Counted from the stretch's first letter, positions 1 through 9,914 are shown. The stretch is 64,000 nucleotides of DNA from Bacillus sp. FJAT-27445 (GCF_001510665.1 NZ_LMTI01000005.1:44559-108558); one strand, 5' to 3'. Made by a program: numbers and translations. Notes: generated by a model from the sequence alone, not told the origin.

Positions 1-2
1 TA

Positions 3-3000
3 GCAATGCTGACTGCCCCTTTTTGGCTCTGGCAGCTAAAGGCTTCAAAGGAACTGAATGTTTTCATTATCGATAAAACCGTTCCAGACAAGTCTTATCG
101 GGAACATAACGGGCTCGTCTGGATTTTGAACAATGAAAAATACAGGACTGATGAAGGAGAGGCCTATTCAGCCAAAACAGGCTATAGCGGCTTTAAGCCG
201 GAGGAAAATGGAAAGTTCAGCACAATTGGCCTGCCCGAGAATTTAAATAGGCAGGATGTAATCTACCTTGCAGACCAATATGGCGTATATGAGGAAGAGT
301 TTCTTGGAAAAAACCAGCTTGGCAAACGGTCCGATATGCTATACGGCGGACTTCAGCCGGAAGAACTCGACCAAATTGAGAAGACACTTCATACAAGCGA
401 AGGTATGACGTTTATCGCAGAATTCAATACATTCGGCAGCCCGGCAACTGCTGAAGTTCGTTCAAGGATGTCCAACCTTCTCAACGCCGACTGGACTGGT
501 TGGATTGGCCGCTATTTCCCTGACTTGGCAAGCAAGGAGGTTCCAGTCTGGGCAAAAGAAAAGTATGGCGGGCAGACAGGCGGCTGGACTTTTTCCGGTC
601 CCGGCTTCGTGTTTGTGAACAAGGAAGACTATGTGGTGGTTGCTCCTGAAAAGGAGTTGACCGGAAACGGAGCGGATTTCACTTTTACAAAGGCTGGGGA
701 AAAAAGGTTTGGACGTAAGATCAATGCCACGTACCAATACTGGTTCGATGTCATTGAAGCAAGGGACAGTTCAGAAATACTTGCTTCCTTTAGCCTGCCG
801 TTAAAGGCTAAGGAAAGGGAACGGCTGGAAGGGTTCGGGATTCCTTCTGTATTCCCCGCAGTCGTTTCCCATGTGAATGCACGATTCACTTCGTATTATT
901 TTGCCGGTGATTTTGCTGATGAGGGTGAAGTTCCATCCATTTATCAAACCAAAGGTTTCACTGAATGGAAGGAGCACTTCGGGACAAAGGATTCGTTTTA
1001 TTGGAAGGCATACGTTCCAATGATGAAAAACCTTTTTACACATGGGCTTCATGCAGGTGTAAAGCAGGATAAGGTTGAGATTGCCGAAAGTGGCGGTGTA
1101 AAGACAAACAGCAAGACTGGCCGTGATTATATCCAGATAAAACGGAAAGGCAAATGGGAAGACATACTCATTAAAGGGGTCAATATGGGGATTGCCAAGC
1201 CTGGGTATTTTCCTGGGGAGGCAGCCATCACGAAGGACGAGTATGCGCGCTGGATCAGGGCGATCGGCGCAATGGATGCCAATGCAATCAGGATCTATAC
1301 GCTGCACCCGCCTGCATTTTATGAAGCATTAAAGGAATATAACGAAACGGCCCAAAAGCCTCTCTACCTGTTCCATGGGGCCTGGGTGAACGAGGAAGAA
1401 CTTGTAAAGGGCCAGGATGCCTTCTTAAGTACAGCGGATATTAAAACCGAGATTACACACTTGATAGATATCATCCATGGGAACGCTGATCTGCCTGAGA
1501 GGAGAGGGCATGCATCAGGTTCGTATACCGCTGATATTTCAAAATACGTTCTAGGAATAATCGCCGGCATTGAGTGGGACCCGCAAATGGTTGTGTCAAC
1601 GAACGAAAAGCATAAAGGGATGGAGCAGTACAATGGGGGCTATTTCAGGACGGCAGCGGCTAGCCCATTTGAAATTTGGCTCGCCCAGGTGCTTGATTAC
1701 GCAACAAAATATGAAACGGATAAATACGGCTGGCAGCATTCCATGAGCTTTACAAACTGGGTGACGACAGATCTTTTGAAGCATCCTTCTGAGCCGCTTA
1801 AAGAGGAGGATCTCGTTGCGGTAAATCCAAACCACATTTTAGGAAAAAAAGAGTTTAAAGCCGGTATGTTCGCTTCTTATCATATATATCCGTATTACCC
1901 GGACTTCTTGAATATTGAGGAGTCGTATTTGAAGTATAAGGATGCTGATGGTAATCCGAATAACTATGCGGGTTATCTGAACGAGTTGATCAAGGAACAC
2001 GACATGCCTGTTGTCGTGGCCGAATTCGGTGTGCCTTCTTCAAGGGGCCTGACGCATTCCAATCCGTTTGGAATGGGACAGGGAAAGCATTCGGAACAGG
2101 AACAAGGGGAAATAAACTCCACCCTGTTCAAATCCATTGTTAACGAGGGTTATGCCGGTGGAATGGTCTTTTCCTGGCAGGACGAATGGTTCAAGAGAAC
2201 ATGGAACACAATGGACTTTGACAATCCCCACAGAAGGCCATTCTGGAACAATCTGCAAACGAATGAGCAGCATTTTGGGCTTCTCAGTTTTGATCCTGGA
2301 ATAAAGGGCGCTTCCCTTTATCCGGATGGGAAGGCCGAAGACTGGACAAAGCTTGGCATTAAACCTGCCTATGAAGGCGGAAAGGGGTCCATAAAGGAAG
2401 CCTATTTTGGAGCGGATGCTGGCTATCTCCATTTCATGCTGAAGCTTAACGAGCCTGCCAGCCTTGAGAAGAAGCCAATCCGGCTCTTATTGGATACGGT
2501 ACCGGGCCAGGGCCAGACAAGGATAAAAAATGAAGTTGGCGAAGTGCTTGAAGCCGCGACGGGAGTAGATTTCCTTGTAGAACTCGCCGGTGAAGGTAAA
2601 TCGAGGATAAAGGTTGACAGTTACTATGATTCTTTTTACTACGAATATGGAAACCGGCTGAAAATGATACCTGAAAAGCCGAATGCGGGTAAAAAGGACA
2701 ATGGTGTATTCCATCCAATCAGGCTCGCCCTGAATAAAAAAATGATCCATCCCCTTACAAAGGATATATTGCCTTTCGAGGATTACGAAACAGGTCTGTT
2801 GGCTTATGGAACCGCTAATCCAATTGACAAGAATTATAATTCCCTTACCGATATCAGCATAAGCAGTAATGGGGAAATCATCGAAGGCAGGATAGCTTGG
2901 CAGCTATTGAACATAAAGGACCCTAGCCAGAAGGAGGCAATGGGTGACTTTTGGGCGGGAGGCCTTGAAGAAAATAGTGTATCGATTGAGGGAATAAAGA

Positions 3001-3182
3001 TTGCTCTCGCTCAGACCGAGAAAGGAAAGATGGAAAAGGCATTTCCGGCAAATAATGGCGATTGGTATGATTTCAATTGGAATAAATGGCAGGAGCCTTA
3101 CTTCCATGAAAGGCTGAAGGCATCCTACTACATCATGAAGGGTATTTACAAATCGATTGGATTGGAGGGGGAACGGAAATGA
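3..3182 (+). CDS. Membrane-anchored TIM-barrel glycosidase-like protein, 5' end cut
   Basis: The frame is open to the left edge, so the true start lies upstream; about 1,058 residues are visible. The first residues (LTAPFWLW) look like the end of a signal anchor, so the rest should be outside the cell. Roughly residues 360-720 resemble a GH2/GH5-type TIM barrel: an entry strand with KGVNMG, and AEFG near residue 673 where these families carry the nucleophile glutamate. The C-terminal third is a beta-rich region without a family I recognise. The stop overlaps the next start (ATGA), coupling it to a receiver and a hybrid kinase. Role in exopolysaccharide turnover or assembly is inference; the substrate is unknown. 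Confidence 0.6.
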   Translation, partial: AMLTAPFWLWQLKASKELNVFIIDKTVPDKSYREHNGLVWILNNEKYRTDEGEAYSAKTGYSGFKPEENGKFSTIGLPENLNRQDVIYLADQYGVYEEEFLGKNQLGKRSDMLYGGLQPEELDQIEKTLHTSEGMTFIAEFNTFGSPATAEVRSRMSNLLNADWTGWIGRYFPDLASKEVPVWAKEKYGGQTGGWTFSGPGFVFVNKEDYVVVAPEKELTGNGADFTFTKAGEKRFGRKINATYQYWFDVIEARDSSEILASFSLPLKAKERERLEGFGIPSVFPAVVSHVNARFTSYYFAGDFADEGEVPSIYQTKGFTEWKEHFGTKDSFYWKAYVPMMKNLFTHGLHAGVKQDKVEIAESGGVKTNSKTGRDYIQIKRKGKWEDILIKGVNMGIAKPGYFPGEAAITKDEYARWIRAIGAMDANAIRIYTLHPPAFYEALKEYNETAQKPLYLFHGAWVNEEELVKGQDAFLSTADIKTEITHLIDIIHGNADLPERRGHASGSYTADISKYVLGIIAGIEWDPQMVVSTNEKHKGMEQYNGGYFRTAAASPFEIWLAQVLDYATKYETDKYGWQHSMSFTNWVTTDLLKHPSEPLKEEDLVAVNPNHILGKKEFKAGMFASYHIYPYYPDFLNIEESYLKYKDADGNPNNYAGYLNELIKEHDMPVVVAEFGVPSSRGLTHSNPFGMGQGKHSEQEQGEINSTLFKSIVNEGYAGGMVFSWQDEWFKRTWNTMDFDNPHRRPFWNNLQTNEQHFGLLSFDPGIKGASLYPDGKAEDWTKLGIKPAYEGGKGSIKEAYFGADAGYLHFMLKLNEPASLEKKPIRLLLDTVPGQGQTRIKNEVGEVLEAATGVDFLVELAGEGKSRIKVDSYYDSFYYEYGNRLKMIPEKPNAGKKDNGVFHPIRLALNKKMIHPLTKDILPFEDYETGLLAYGTANPIDKNYNSLTDISISSNGEIIEGRIAWQLLNIKDPSQKEAMGDFWAGGLEENSVSIEGIKIALAQTEKGKMEKAFPANNGDWYDFNWNKWQEPYFHERLKASYYIMKGIYKSIGLEGERK

Positions 3183-3550
3183 AACGCATTTTATTGGCGG
3201 AAGACGAAGAAATTTTACGGATGCTGGTAATGGACACGCTTGAGGACAGTGGCTTTTCAATTGATGAAGCCGCCGATGGCCAGGAAGCGCTCGATCTTAT
3301 CAAACAGAACACATATGATTTAATCATCCTTGATTACATGATGCCAGTGTACACGGGGCTTGAAATTATTGAAATGATCCAGAGCAAGGCTAGGAGCGAG
3401 GGGACGAAAATCGTGATGCTGTCAGCGAAAAGCCAGCAGTATGAACAGGAAAAGGTACTCGCCGCTGGGGCGGATTACTTTATTTCAAAGCCCTTCAGCC
3501 CCGCGCAGCTTTTAGGGAAGGTCGAGGAAATACTGAATGGGGAAAATTAG
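3179..3550 (+). CDS. Single-domain response regulator (CheY-like receiver)
   Basis: A 123-residue protein consisting only of a receiver domain. The acidic pocket (E8, D9, E10), phospho-acceptor D52 in LDYMMP and the conserved lysine K104 in SKPF are all present, so it should accept phosphate. There is no output domain, so it probably acts through protein contacts or as a phosphate relay. Its ATG overlaps the stop of the upstream glycosidase-like gene by 4 bp and its end overlaps the following hybrid kinase gene by 14 bp, so the three are very likely translated from one mRNA and work together. Confidence 0.85.
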   Translation: MKRILLAEDEEILRMLVMDTLEDSGFSIDEAADGQEALDLIKQNTYDLIILDYMMPVYTGLEIIEMIQSKARSEGTKIVMLSAKSQQYEQEKVLAAGADYFISKPFSPAQLLGKVEEILNGEN

Positions 3551-6410
3551 GGATTACGTAAATAAAAGCCTCTCGAGAAGATTTGTCGTTATGATGGGCG
3601 CGTTCCTTGTCTTTTTCCTCGTTGGCACTGGCATTCTGCTTTCCATTCTGAATGTTCTGAGCAGTTCTTATACAGAGGAAAGGACCGCCCTTAAGAAAAA
3701 GACAATGGCAGCCCAGGATATTAGTGAATCTTTCAACCAGGCTTTCTTTGATGCCAGGGGCTATATGGCCTTCGGCAATAAAAATATGAGAGATAGTACA
3801 ATTGCAAAGGAAGAAGAAATTAGAAGGTTTTCAGATGATTTTGGACTGAAGGCATCATCAGAAAGGGATTTAGTATTCCTTCAAAAAGTAAAGGGTTTCT
3901 CCGACTATTATTTTGGCGAAGTCCTTCCGCCTGTATTTACGGCATATGAAAATGGGGCGAAGGGGCATGAGCTTGCGGAGGCAAATCCTGAAGTTACCAA
4001 GAGGGTAAGGGACTTTAAAATCTACCTTAGCGATTATCTGACCGGTCTCGAGGATGAGTTGGACAACCGGTACAGCAAGCTGATACGAACGCAAACGTAT
4101 GTGATGTTTACATTTATCTTATTTATTGTTGGAATCCTCCTTACGGTTCTGGCCATAACAAGGTTGATGCTAAACCAGGTTGGCAAGCCGCTTTCCGAGC
4201 TTTCCGCCGCCGCAAATGACATTGCCGATGGTAAACCGGCCATCCTGCCAAGGGCGGAAAACAGGGAGGATGAGATAGGGGTTCTTTCACTCGCCTTCCG
4301 GGTCATGACCGAAAAAGTAATGGAAAAGGAAAAGGATCTGCTTGAGCAGAACAATACGCTGATAGACCAAAAGGAAGAGCTCCATGCCCAGCAGGAGGAG
4401 CTTGAAAAGACGCTTCTCGTATTAAGAAAAAATGAGGCAAAGCTTAGCAGCAGAAATGAATTGATAAACAGGATGTCCAGGTCGATGAACAAAAAAGAAG
4501 TGCTTGGCAGTGTTATTTCAAATATGTGCAAAATCCTGAATGCGGATAAAGGGATTATTGTGCTGATATCCGATTATTCCTATGCCGCCGAGGGCGTTTC
4601 CCCGGAGGGAAGCAAAAAATTTATTGGGCACTTAAAGGAAGGGATGCTTGAAAGGCTTGCCGCTGAAAAAGGAGCTGTTTTACTCAGCAGGCGTACACGG
4701 CCAGAGGAGGAAGGCCTGCATGAGGAAAGCTTTTATTGCCAAGACCTTTATTTGCCAATCTTTTCTAATGAAAAAGAAATAGACGCGGTAATGTGCTTCA
4801 CCCGAATGGGTCAGCCTTTCAGTGAAGAGAATTATGACGATTGGCGTGTATTATCTAAAAATATAGGTATAGCGGTTGATAAAATTGCCCTTTTTGAACT
4901 ATCCGAAAGGGAAAGAAGTCTCAATCAAAGCATTCTTGATACAATCAAGGAAGGAGTCCAGCTCGTTGATAAAGCGGGTATGATTCTCCAGGTGAATGGC
5001 CAATTTTGTGAAATGTTTAGTAAGAAGGGCAGACTGCAACAAGGAATGGACCGGGAGCAATGGACATCCATGCTCGATTTCTTTATTGAAGAAAGCGATG
5101 ACTTTTTCGTCTACTTAACTGAAGCCTTGTCAGGAGATGAAATAGGAGAGTCACAAACCTTTACCTATACAAAAAAGGATACTGGCCAGGTTATCAAGGT
5201 TTACAGCAAAGCGGTTTGCCACGGTGGTGAAAGGCTTGGAACTGTTTTTGTCCATAGAGATATTACAAAGGAATTCGAAGTTGACCAAATGAAATCGGAA
5301 TTTGTCAGTACTGTAAGCCATGAATTAAGAACACCGCTCGCCAGTATTCTTGGCTTTAGTGAGCTTATGCTGAACAGGGAACTGAAACCCGAGCGGCAAA
5401 AAAAGTACACAGCGACAATTTTGAGCGAGGCCAAACGGCTGACCAGCCTGATTAATGACTTCCTTGACGTGCAAAAAATGGAAGCCGGGAAAATGAATTA
5501 TGATAAAAAGCAGGCGGACATAAATGAACTACTTAATCATGTTGTTGAAATATACAAGGATATGTCTGCTAAGCATGAAATCCACTTAGATGCTCCGGAA
5601 GAGGCACTCGTTGTCGGGGACAAGGAAAAGCTTGGCCAGGTTTTCAGGAACCTGCTCAGCAATGCGATTAAGTATTCACCTGATGGCGGAGTGGTCAATG
5701 TCTCGGTTTATCGGGACAAAAGCAATATCCATATTGATATCACAGACCCTGGAATCGGGATTCCGGAAGAAGCAATTGGCAAGCTGTTCACCAAATTTTA
5801 TCGGGTGGACAACTCAGACCTTCGCAAAATAGGAGGGACAGGCCTTGGCCTGGCTATTGTCCAGGAAATTGTCAAAGCGCATCGGGGCACTATTAAAGTC
5901 AGTTCCGTTCCGAATGTGGGTTCTACCTTTACTGTAACGTTCCCTGCCTATATGGAAAAAATAGAGGAGAAGCTTGAAACAGAGGAAGGCAACGGTTCTG
6001 GTTACCGGGTAATGGTGATTGAGGATGATTCCAGCCTTGGTGAGCTTATTGTCCAAGAACTAAAAGAAACTGGCTTTCGAGTCAACTATTTTGCCAATGG
6101 AGCAACCGCTCTTGAAGCAATGGGGAAACAGCCGCCAGACGCTCTTGTCCTTGATATTGTCTTAGAGGGTGGGGGGATGGACGGATGGGAAATAATGAAC
6201 AGGATGAAGCAGAGCGCCAACCTGAAAAACATTCCAATAATTATTTCCAGTGCCCTGGATGAAAAAATACGAGGGCTGAATCTTGGTGCCCATGAATATC
6301 TTGTGAAACCATACAAACCGAGCCAGCTATCAAAAACCATTATGCAAACCCTTTTGAATTTGGGTAAATCAGGTCAAATTTTCATTCCGGGCAATGGCAT
6401 TCAAGAATAA
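3537..6410 (+). CDS. Hybrid sensor histidine kinase (HAMP-GAF-PAS-HisKA-HATPase-REC)
   Basis: A 957-residue membrane kinase. Two membrane segments (about 15-40 and 187-210) flank an extracytoplasmic sensor region of about 145 residues. After them come a HAMP domain, a coiled coil rich in Glu/Gln, a GAF-like region (about 305-455), a PAS-like region (about 465-580), the phospho-acceptor motif SHELRTPL with H595, an ATPase domain with the GGTGLGLAI box, and a C-terminal receiver with LDIV as acceptor region and VKPYKP. The receiver at its end plus the free receiver upstream suggest a phosphorelay. The signal is not evident from sequence. Confidence 0.9.
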   Translation: MGKIRDYVNKSLSRRFVVMMGAFLVFFLVGTGILLSILNVLSSSYTEERTALKKKTMAAQDISESFNQAFFDARGYMAFGNKNMRDSTIAKEEEIRRFSDDFGLKASSERDLVFLQKVKGFSDYYFGEVLPPVFTAYENGAKGHELAEANPEVTKRVRDFKIYLSDYLTGLEDELDNRYSKLIRTQTYVMFTFILFIVGILLTVLAITRLMLNQVGKPLSELSAAANDIADGKPAILPRAENREDEIGVLSLAFRVMTEKVMEKEKDLLEQNNTLIDQKEELHAQQEELEKTLLVLRKNEAKLSSRNELINRMSRSMNKKEVLGSVISNMCKILNADKGIIVLISDYSYAAEGVSPEGSKKFIGHLKEGMLERLAAEKGAVLLSRRTRPEEEGLHEESFYCQDLYLPIFSNEKEIDAVMCFTRMGQPFSEENYDDWRVLSKNIGIAVDKIALFELSERERSLNQSILDTIKEGVQLVDKAGMILQVNGQFCEMFSKKGRLQQGMDREQWTSMLDFFIEESDDFFVYLTEALSGDEIGESQTFTYTKKDTGQVIKVYSKAVCHGGERLGTVFVHRDITKEFEVDQMKSEFVSTVSHELRTPLASILGFSELMLNRELKPERQKKYTATILSEAKRLTSLINDFLDVQKMEAGKMNYDKKQADINELLNHVVEIYKDMSAKHEIHLDAPEEALVVGDKEKLGQVFRNLLSNAIKYSPDGGVVNVSVYRDKSNIHIDITDPGIGIPEEAIGKLFTKFYRVDNSDLRKIGGTGLGLAIVQEIVKAHRGTIKVSSVPNVGSTFTVTFPAYMEKIEEKLETEEGNGSGYRVMVIEDDSSLGELIVQELKETGFRVNYFANGATALEAMGKQPPDALVLDIVLEGGGMDGWEIMNRMKQSANLKNIPIIISSALDEKIRGLNLGAHEYLVKPYKPSQLSKTIMQTLLNLGKSGQIFIPGNGIQE

Positions 6411-6463
6411 AAAGTGAAACAAGCAGCCCCCTGCATTTAGAGGTAATTGTCACTGAATCTTCC

Positions 6464-6492
6464 TGATTTTATCTGCTCATTTGAGGTATAAT
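6464..6492 (+). promoter_or_regulatory. Probable sigma-A promoter of aspA
   Basis: A perfect -10 hexamer TATAAT lies at 6487-6492, about 97 bp before the aspA start. The only -35 candidate at the right distance is the weak TGATTT at 6464-6469 (17-bp spacer). The -10 call is stronger than the -35 call. Confidence 0.45.
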
Positions 6493-6493
6493 A

Positions 6494-6529
6494 AAGTGAA
6501 TCTTCCATCAGCGGTGGTTTTCCGCTGAG
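6494..6529. repeat. Relic of a dispersed palindromic repeat
   Basis: This stretch reads as one end of the inserted element at 54649-54793: the GTGAA start, then TTCCATCAGCGGTGG and TTTTCCGCTGA are shared in inverse orientation. It lies in the aspA leader just after the -10 box, so it is probably transcribed and can fold as a hairpin (CAGCGG with CCGCTG). Confidence 0.5.
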
Positions 6530-6588
6530 TTATTGTAAATGTGTTTAAGGGATTTAAGATGGAAGGGACTAACAAAGGGGCGGAAAAA

Positions 6589-8031
6589 ATGGACATTAAG
6601 AAAGATTATCGAATCGAAAAGGATTTCCTCGGGGAAAAGGAAGTTCCGAATGAAGCCTATTATGGAGTTCAGACGATGCGGGCGGTTGAAAATTTCCCGA
6701 TCACAGGCTATAAAATCGATTCGAGCCTAATAAAATCAATGGCAGTCGTGAAAAAGTCTGCTGCCATGGCCTGCAGGGATACAGGGCAGCTTGATCAAGG
6801 TATCGCCAACGCAATTATCGAGGCTTCGGATGAGGTAATTGAAGGCCAGTGGCATGACCAATTCATCGTCGACCCGATCCAGGGAGGAGCCGGGACATCG
6901 GTAAACATGAATGCGAATGAAGTGATTGCCAACCGTGCCCTTGAACTGCTGGGAAAACCAAAGGGCAGCTATCAATATATCAGTCCGAATACGCATGTAA
7001 ATATGGCTCAATCCACTAACGATGCATTTCCTACAGCAATCCACATCGCTGTGCTGTCTTCGCTTGAAGGGCTGCTTGCCAATATGGAAGCACTTAACGC
7101 GGCATTTGTGGAAAAGGCGAAGGAATTTGACGATGTCATTAAAATGGGCAGGACACATTTGCAGGATGCGGTTCCAATCCGGCTTGGCCAGGAATTCCAG
7201 GCGTATGCGAGAGTGCTTTGGCGTGATGTTGAAAGAGTACGGAATTCACGTAAGCATCTTTACGAGGTCAACATGGGTGCGACCGCTGTCGGGACAGGCT
7301 TGAATGCGGATCCTGCCTACATCGAAATGGTTGTCGGCTACCTTGCCCAAAATAGCGGTTTTCCGCTCGAGAAGGCAGAGCACCTTGTCGATGCTACACA
7401 AAATACGGACTGTTACCTGGAAGTATCCGCGGCACTTAAGGTTTGTATGATGAATATGTCAAAGGTGGCGAACGATCTAAGGATGATGGCTTCAGGTCCA
7501 AGGGCGGGCCTTGGAGAAATCATGCTGCCACCGCGCCAGCCAGGTTCATCAATCATGCCAGGAAAGGTAAACCCCGTCATGGCTGAGGTGCTGAACCAGG
7601 TGGCATTCCAGGTTATCGGCAACGACCATACCATCTGTCTCGCCTCGGAAGCGGGCCAATTCGAGCTGAATGTCATGGAACCAGTTCTTGTATTTAACCT
7701 CCTCCAGTCGATTAAGATCATGACAAATGTGTTTGATGTATTCCGCAAGTATTGCCTCGAAGGTATCGAAGCAAACAGGGAAAGGCTTGAAGAGTATGTC
7801 AATAACAGCGTTGGAATCATAACCGCAATCAACCCGCATGTCGGCTATGAGACGGCTGCCGCCATTGCAAAAGAAGCCATTGAGACCGGAAAGTCGGTCC
7901 GTGAGCTATGTCTAGAAAAACAAGTTCTTACAGCATCAGAACTCGATATCATTCTTCATCCATTCGAAATGACCGATCCGGGAATTTCAGGGAAAGAATT
8001 GTTAAAAAAGAAGGTATTGGTTGAAGCTTAA
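6589..8031 (+). CDS. aspA: Aspartate ammonia-lyase
   Basis: Reversibly deaminates L-aspartate to fumarate and ammonia in the cytoplasm. The 480-residue length is typical of the aspartase/fumarase superfamily. The superfamily signature GSSIMPGKVNP, which carries the catalytic serine loop, is complete, and the N-terminal block EVPNEAYYGVQTMRA is aspartase-like. I chose the ATG at 6589 because AAAGGGGCGG precedes it at the right distance and the protein then begins MDIKKDYRIEKD as in homologues; a GTG 48 bp upstream in the same frame lacks a good ribosome binding site. It is a single gene between its own promoter and a strong terminator. Confidence 0.93.
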   Translation: MDIKKDYRIEKDFLGEKEVPNEAYYGVQTMRAVENFPITGYKIDSSLIKSMAVVKKSAAMACRDTGQLDQGIANAIIEASDEVIEGQWHDQFIVDPIQGGAGTSVNMNANEVIANRALELLGKPKGSYQYISPNTHVNMAQSTNDAFPTAIHIAVLSSLEGLLANMEALNAAFVEKAKEFDDVIKMGRTHLQDAVPIRLGQEFQAYARVLWRDVERVRNSRKHLYEVNMGATAVGTGLNADPAYIEMVVGYLAQNSGFPLEKAEHLVDATQNTDCYLEVSAALKVCMMNMSKVANDLRMMASGPRAGLGEIMLPPRQPGSSIMPGKVNPVMAEVLNQVAFQVIGNDHTICLASEAGQFELNVMEPVLVFNLLQSIKIMTNVFDVFRKYCLEGIEANRERLEEYVNNSVGIITAINPHVGYETAAAIAKEAIETGKSVRELCLEKQVLTASELDIILHPFEMTDPGISGKELLKKKVLVEA

Positions 8032-8040
8032 TTGAATGGC

Positions 8041-8075
8041 AAAAGGCATCTTCAAAACTGAAGATGCCTTTTTCT
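8041..8075. terminator. Bidirectional terminator after aspA
   Basis: Perfect 10-bp stem AGGCATCTTC / GAAGATGCCT (8044-8069) with a 6-nt loop, followed by T5CT on the plus strand and preceded by A's, so it can serve both aspA and the convergent AroM-family gene. Confidence 0.85.
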
Positions 8076-8078
8076 AAT

Positions 8079-8750
8079 TTATAATAGTTCTCCGGCCATT
8101 TTGTAAATGATACTGCGGGAAAGAAGGACAGGCTTGAAGGTATGGGCCTGTGCAATTGATTTCATATTTTCGGTATAGCCCATGCAATCAAGGACAATTG
8201 CCATGGCGGGAAGCCTGTCCAGTTGCTTTACTGCGTCTATCAGAATTTGTTCGTTAAATATATAGGGTGAGCAGGCTGCCGGGAGGGCATTAAAGCCTGC
8301 TCCCATCCATTTATTAATAATTTCTCCTCCCTGTTCGGGAAGGGGAAGAATTACTCCGAGAGGACCGCCTCTTAACAATCCTTTGACTGCAAAATTGAGT
8401 AGAAAGTCTGGATAAATAATAGGAATTTCACTTTTAAATAAAGGGAATCTCCCGGTACAGGCAAGTATGATGAGGGAAACTCCTTCTCCGTGCAGCTCAT
8501 CTATCAATTCTTGGATGATCGGTAGAACCTTTTCCTTCGCCATAGTGGCACTTTTTCCATTGCGCAGGCGGGAAATGAGGACTGTGTGTCCTTCTTCCGG
8601 CTTAAGTGTCCGAATTTCTTCAACTGTTTTTCCATCCAGGACACCCTTTTCCACAATCCTCGTTCCTGCAGGAAGGTGCTTCCGAATATCCTCGGTCATA
8701 TCACCTCTTGGGGTTTGGCCAATGGTAATCACGCCGACCGTTTTTTGCAT
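8079..8750 (-). CDS. AroM family protein
   Basis: A 223-residue soluble protein with the AroM opening VGVITIGQTPR, the same size as Escherichia coli AroM (about 225), whose function is not established. Two cysteines in characteristic loops, C98 in ACTGRF and C189 in LDCMGY, recall the two-cysteine layout of Asp/Glu/hydantoin racemases; that likeness is my inference and would fit a racemase or lyase role. The ATG at 8750 is preferred over a GTG at 8759 because AGAGGTG sits before it. It is the last gene of a three-gene minus-strand operon, 5 nt after the amidohydrolase stop. Confidence 0.8.
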   Translation of the reverse strand: MQKTVGVITIGQTPRGDMTEDIRKHLPAGTRIVEKGVLDGKTVEEIRTLKPEEGHTVLISRLRNGKSATMAKEKVLPIIQELIDELHGEGVSLIILACTGRFPLFKSEIPIIYPDFLLNFAVKGLLRGGPLGVILPLPEQGGEIINKWMGAGFNALPAACSPYIFNEQILIDAVKQLDRLPAMAIVLDCMGYTENMKSIAQAHTFKPVLLSRSIIYKMAGELL

Positions 8751-8755
8751 GCCAA

Positions 8756-9910
8756 TCACCTCTGTATACCATAGGCTTTATTCCCATTGATATAGGTGGC
8801 CACAACTGTTGAGCGGCTGTCGAAAGGGTGGTGCGACCAGAGGACAAAGTCGGCATCTTTACCGGCTTCGATAGAACCGACGCGGTCCTGTATACCAACG
8901 AGCCGTGCCGCTTCGCTTGTTATGCTCTTTAAAGCCGCCATTTCATCAAGCCCGAATTTTACCGCTTCCGCCGCGCAAAGGATTAAATATTGAATTGGGA
9001 TAAACGGATGGTCGGTCATGATGGCGAAGGGAATTCCAGCTTCATGAAACATTTTTGGAGCGGCTGGCGTTGAATTTCTCGTTTCATACTTTGTAGAAGG
9101 AAGCATGAATGGCCCAAGGGTGACGCTGGCGCCGCTATCCTTTATCGCATCAAGCATCAGATGGCCTTCCGTGCAGTGCTCGAGGGATAACCCAATTTGA
9201 AACTCTTTGGCAATCCGGATTGCCGTAGCAATATCATCACCACGATGGCAGTGAAGGTGGAGCGGCATTTTTCCCTCCAATACTTCAATAAATGGGCTGA
9301 GGTCAGTCCTTTTTTCCATGTGGGAAGCTCGTTCCCCTGCAGAAAGATCCATCGCTTTTTGAAAACCATTTCGAATGATTTGCGCAACACCCATCCTCGT
9401 ATAAGGGGTTTTATTATAGGATTGCCCAAAGACATTCTTTGGATTTTCTCCGAGCGCGCCTTTTAATCCGCTTCTTTCAACAATTAACATTTCTTCGAGT
9501 GAGGAACCTCCTGTTTTAAGAATGCTCCATACACCGCCTATCGGATTGGCGCTCCCGGTACCCGTTTGAACGGTCGTTACCCCGCCTTTCCTGGCGAATT
9601 GAAATGAAAAATGGTTTATATTGATGCCGTCGATGGCATCCATCAGCGGAGTAAATGGCTCGGAGTATTCACATGCATCGTTGACATGCTCATCAATTTC
9701 ACCCCAAATGCCGACATGCGTGTGGATGTCAATCAGGCCGGGAGTGATAACCATCTTGGCGGCGTCTTCAATCCTTGCATCAGCGGGAATGTCCGTATTT
9801 ACCCCGGCCTTGATGATTTTTCCGTCCTTTACCCATAAATCGGCGTTTGACAAGACTGTATTTTCCTTATCCATTGTATAGATTTCAGCGCCGCGAAATA
9901 TTGTAAGCAT
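8756..9910 (-). CDS. Metal-dependent amidohydrolase
   Basis: A 384-residue cytoplasmic hydrolase of the amidohydrolase superfamily, related to imidazolonepropionase/dihydroorotase-type enzymes. Metal and catalytic residues are visible: H63 and H65 (DIHTH), a histidine cluster at H218/H220/H222 (HLHCH), H245 (LEHC) and D300 (MTDHP). The C-terminal strand has the usual IEAGKDADFVLW. It should hydrolyse a C-N bond in a cyclic or linear amide; the exact substrate cannot be read from sequence. It sits 4 nt after a paralogue and 5 nt before the AroM gene, and faces a peptide-type transporter cluster. Confidence 0.85.
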   Translation of the reverse strand: MLTIFRGAEIYTMDKENTVLSNADLWVKDGKIIKAGVNTDIPADARIEDAAKMVITPGLIDIHTHVGIWGEIDEHVNDACEYSEPFTPLMDAIDGININHFSFQFARKGGVTTVQTGTGSANPIGGVWSILKTGGSSLEEMLIVERSGLKGALGENPKNVFGQSYNKTPYTRMGVAQIIRNGFQKAMDLSAGERASHMEKRTDLSPFIEVLEGKMPLHLHCHRGDDIATAIRIAKEFQIGLSLEHCTEGHLMLDAIKDSGASVTLGPFMLPSTKYETRNSTPAAPKMFHEAGIPFAIMTDHPFIPIQYLILCAAEAVKFGLDEMAALKSITSEAARLVGIQDRVGSIEAGKDADFVLWSHHPFDSRSTVVATYINGNKAYGIQR

Positions 9911-9914
9911 CTAA

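Noticed and set aside
6541..6588. GTG start 48 bp upstream of the chosen aspA start
   Set aside because: No ribosome binding site before it, and the added residues are not aspartase-like, whereas ATG 6589 has one.
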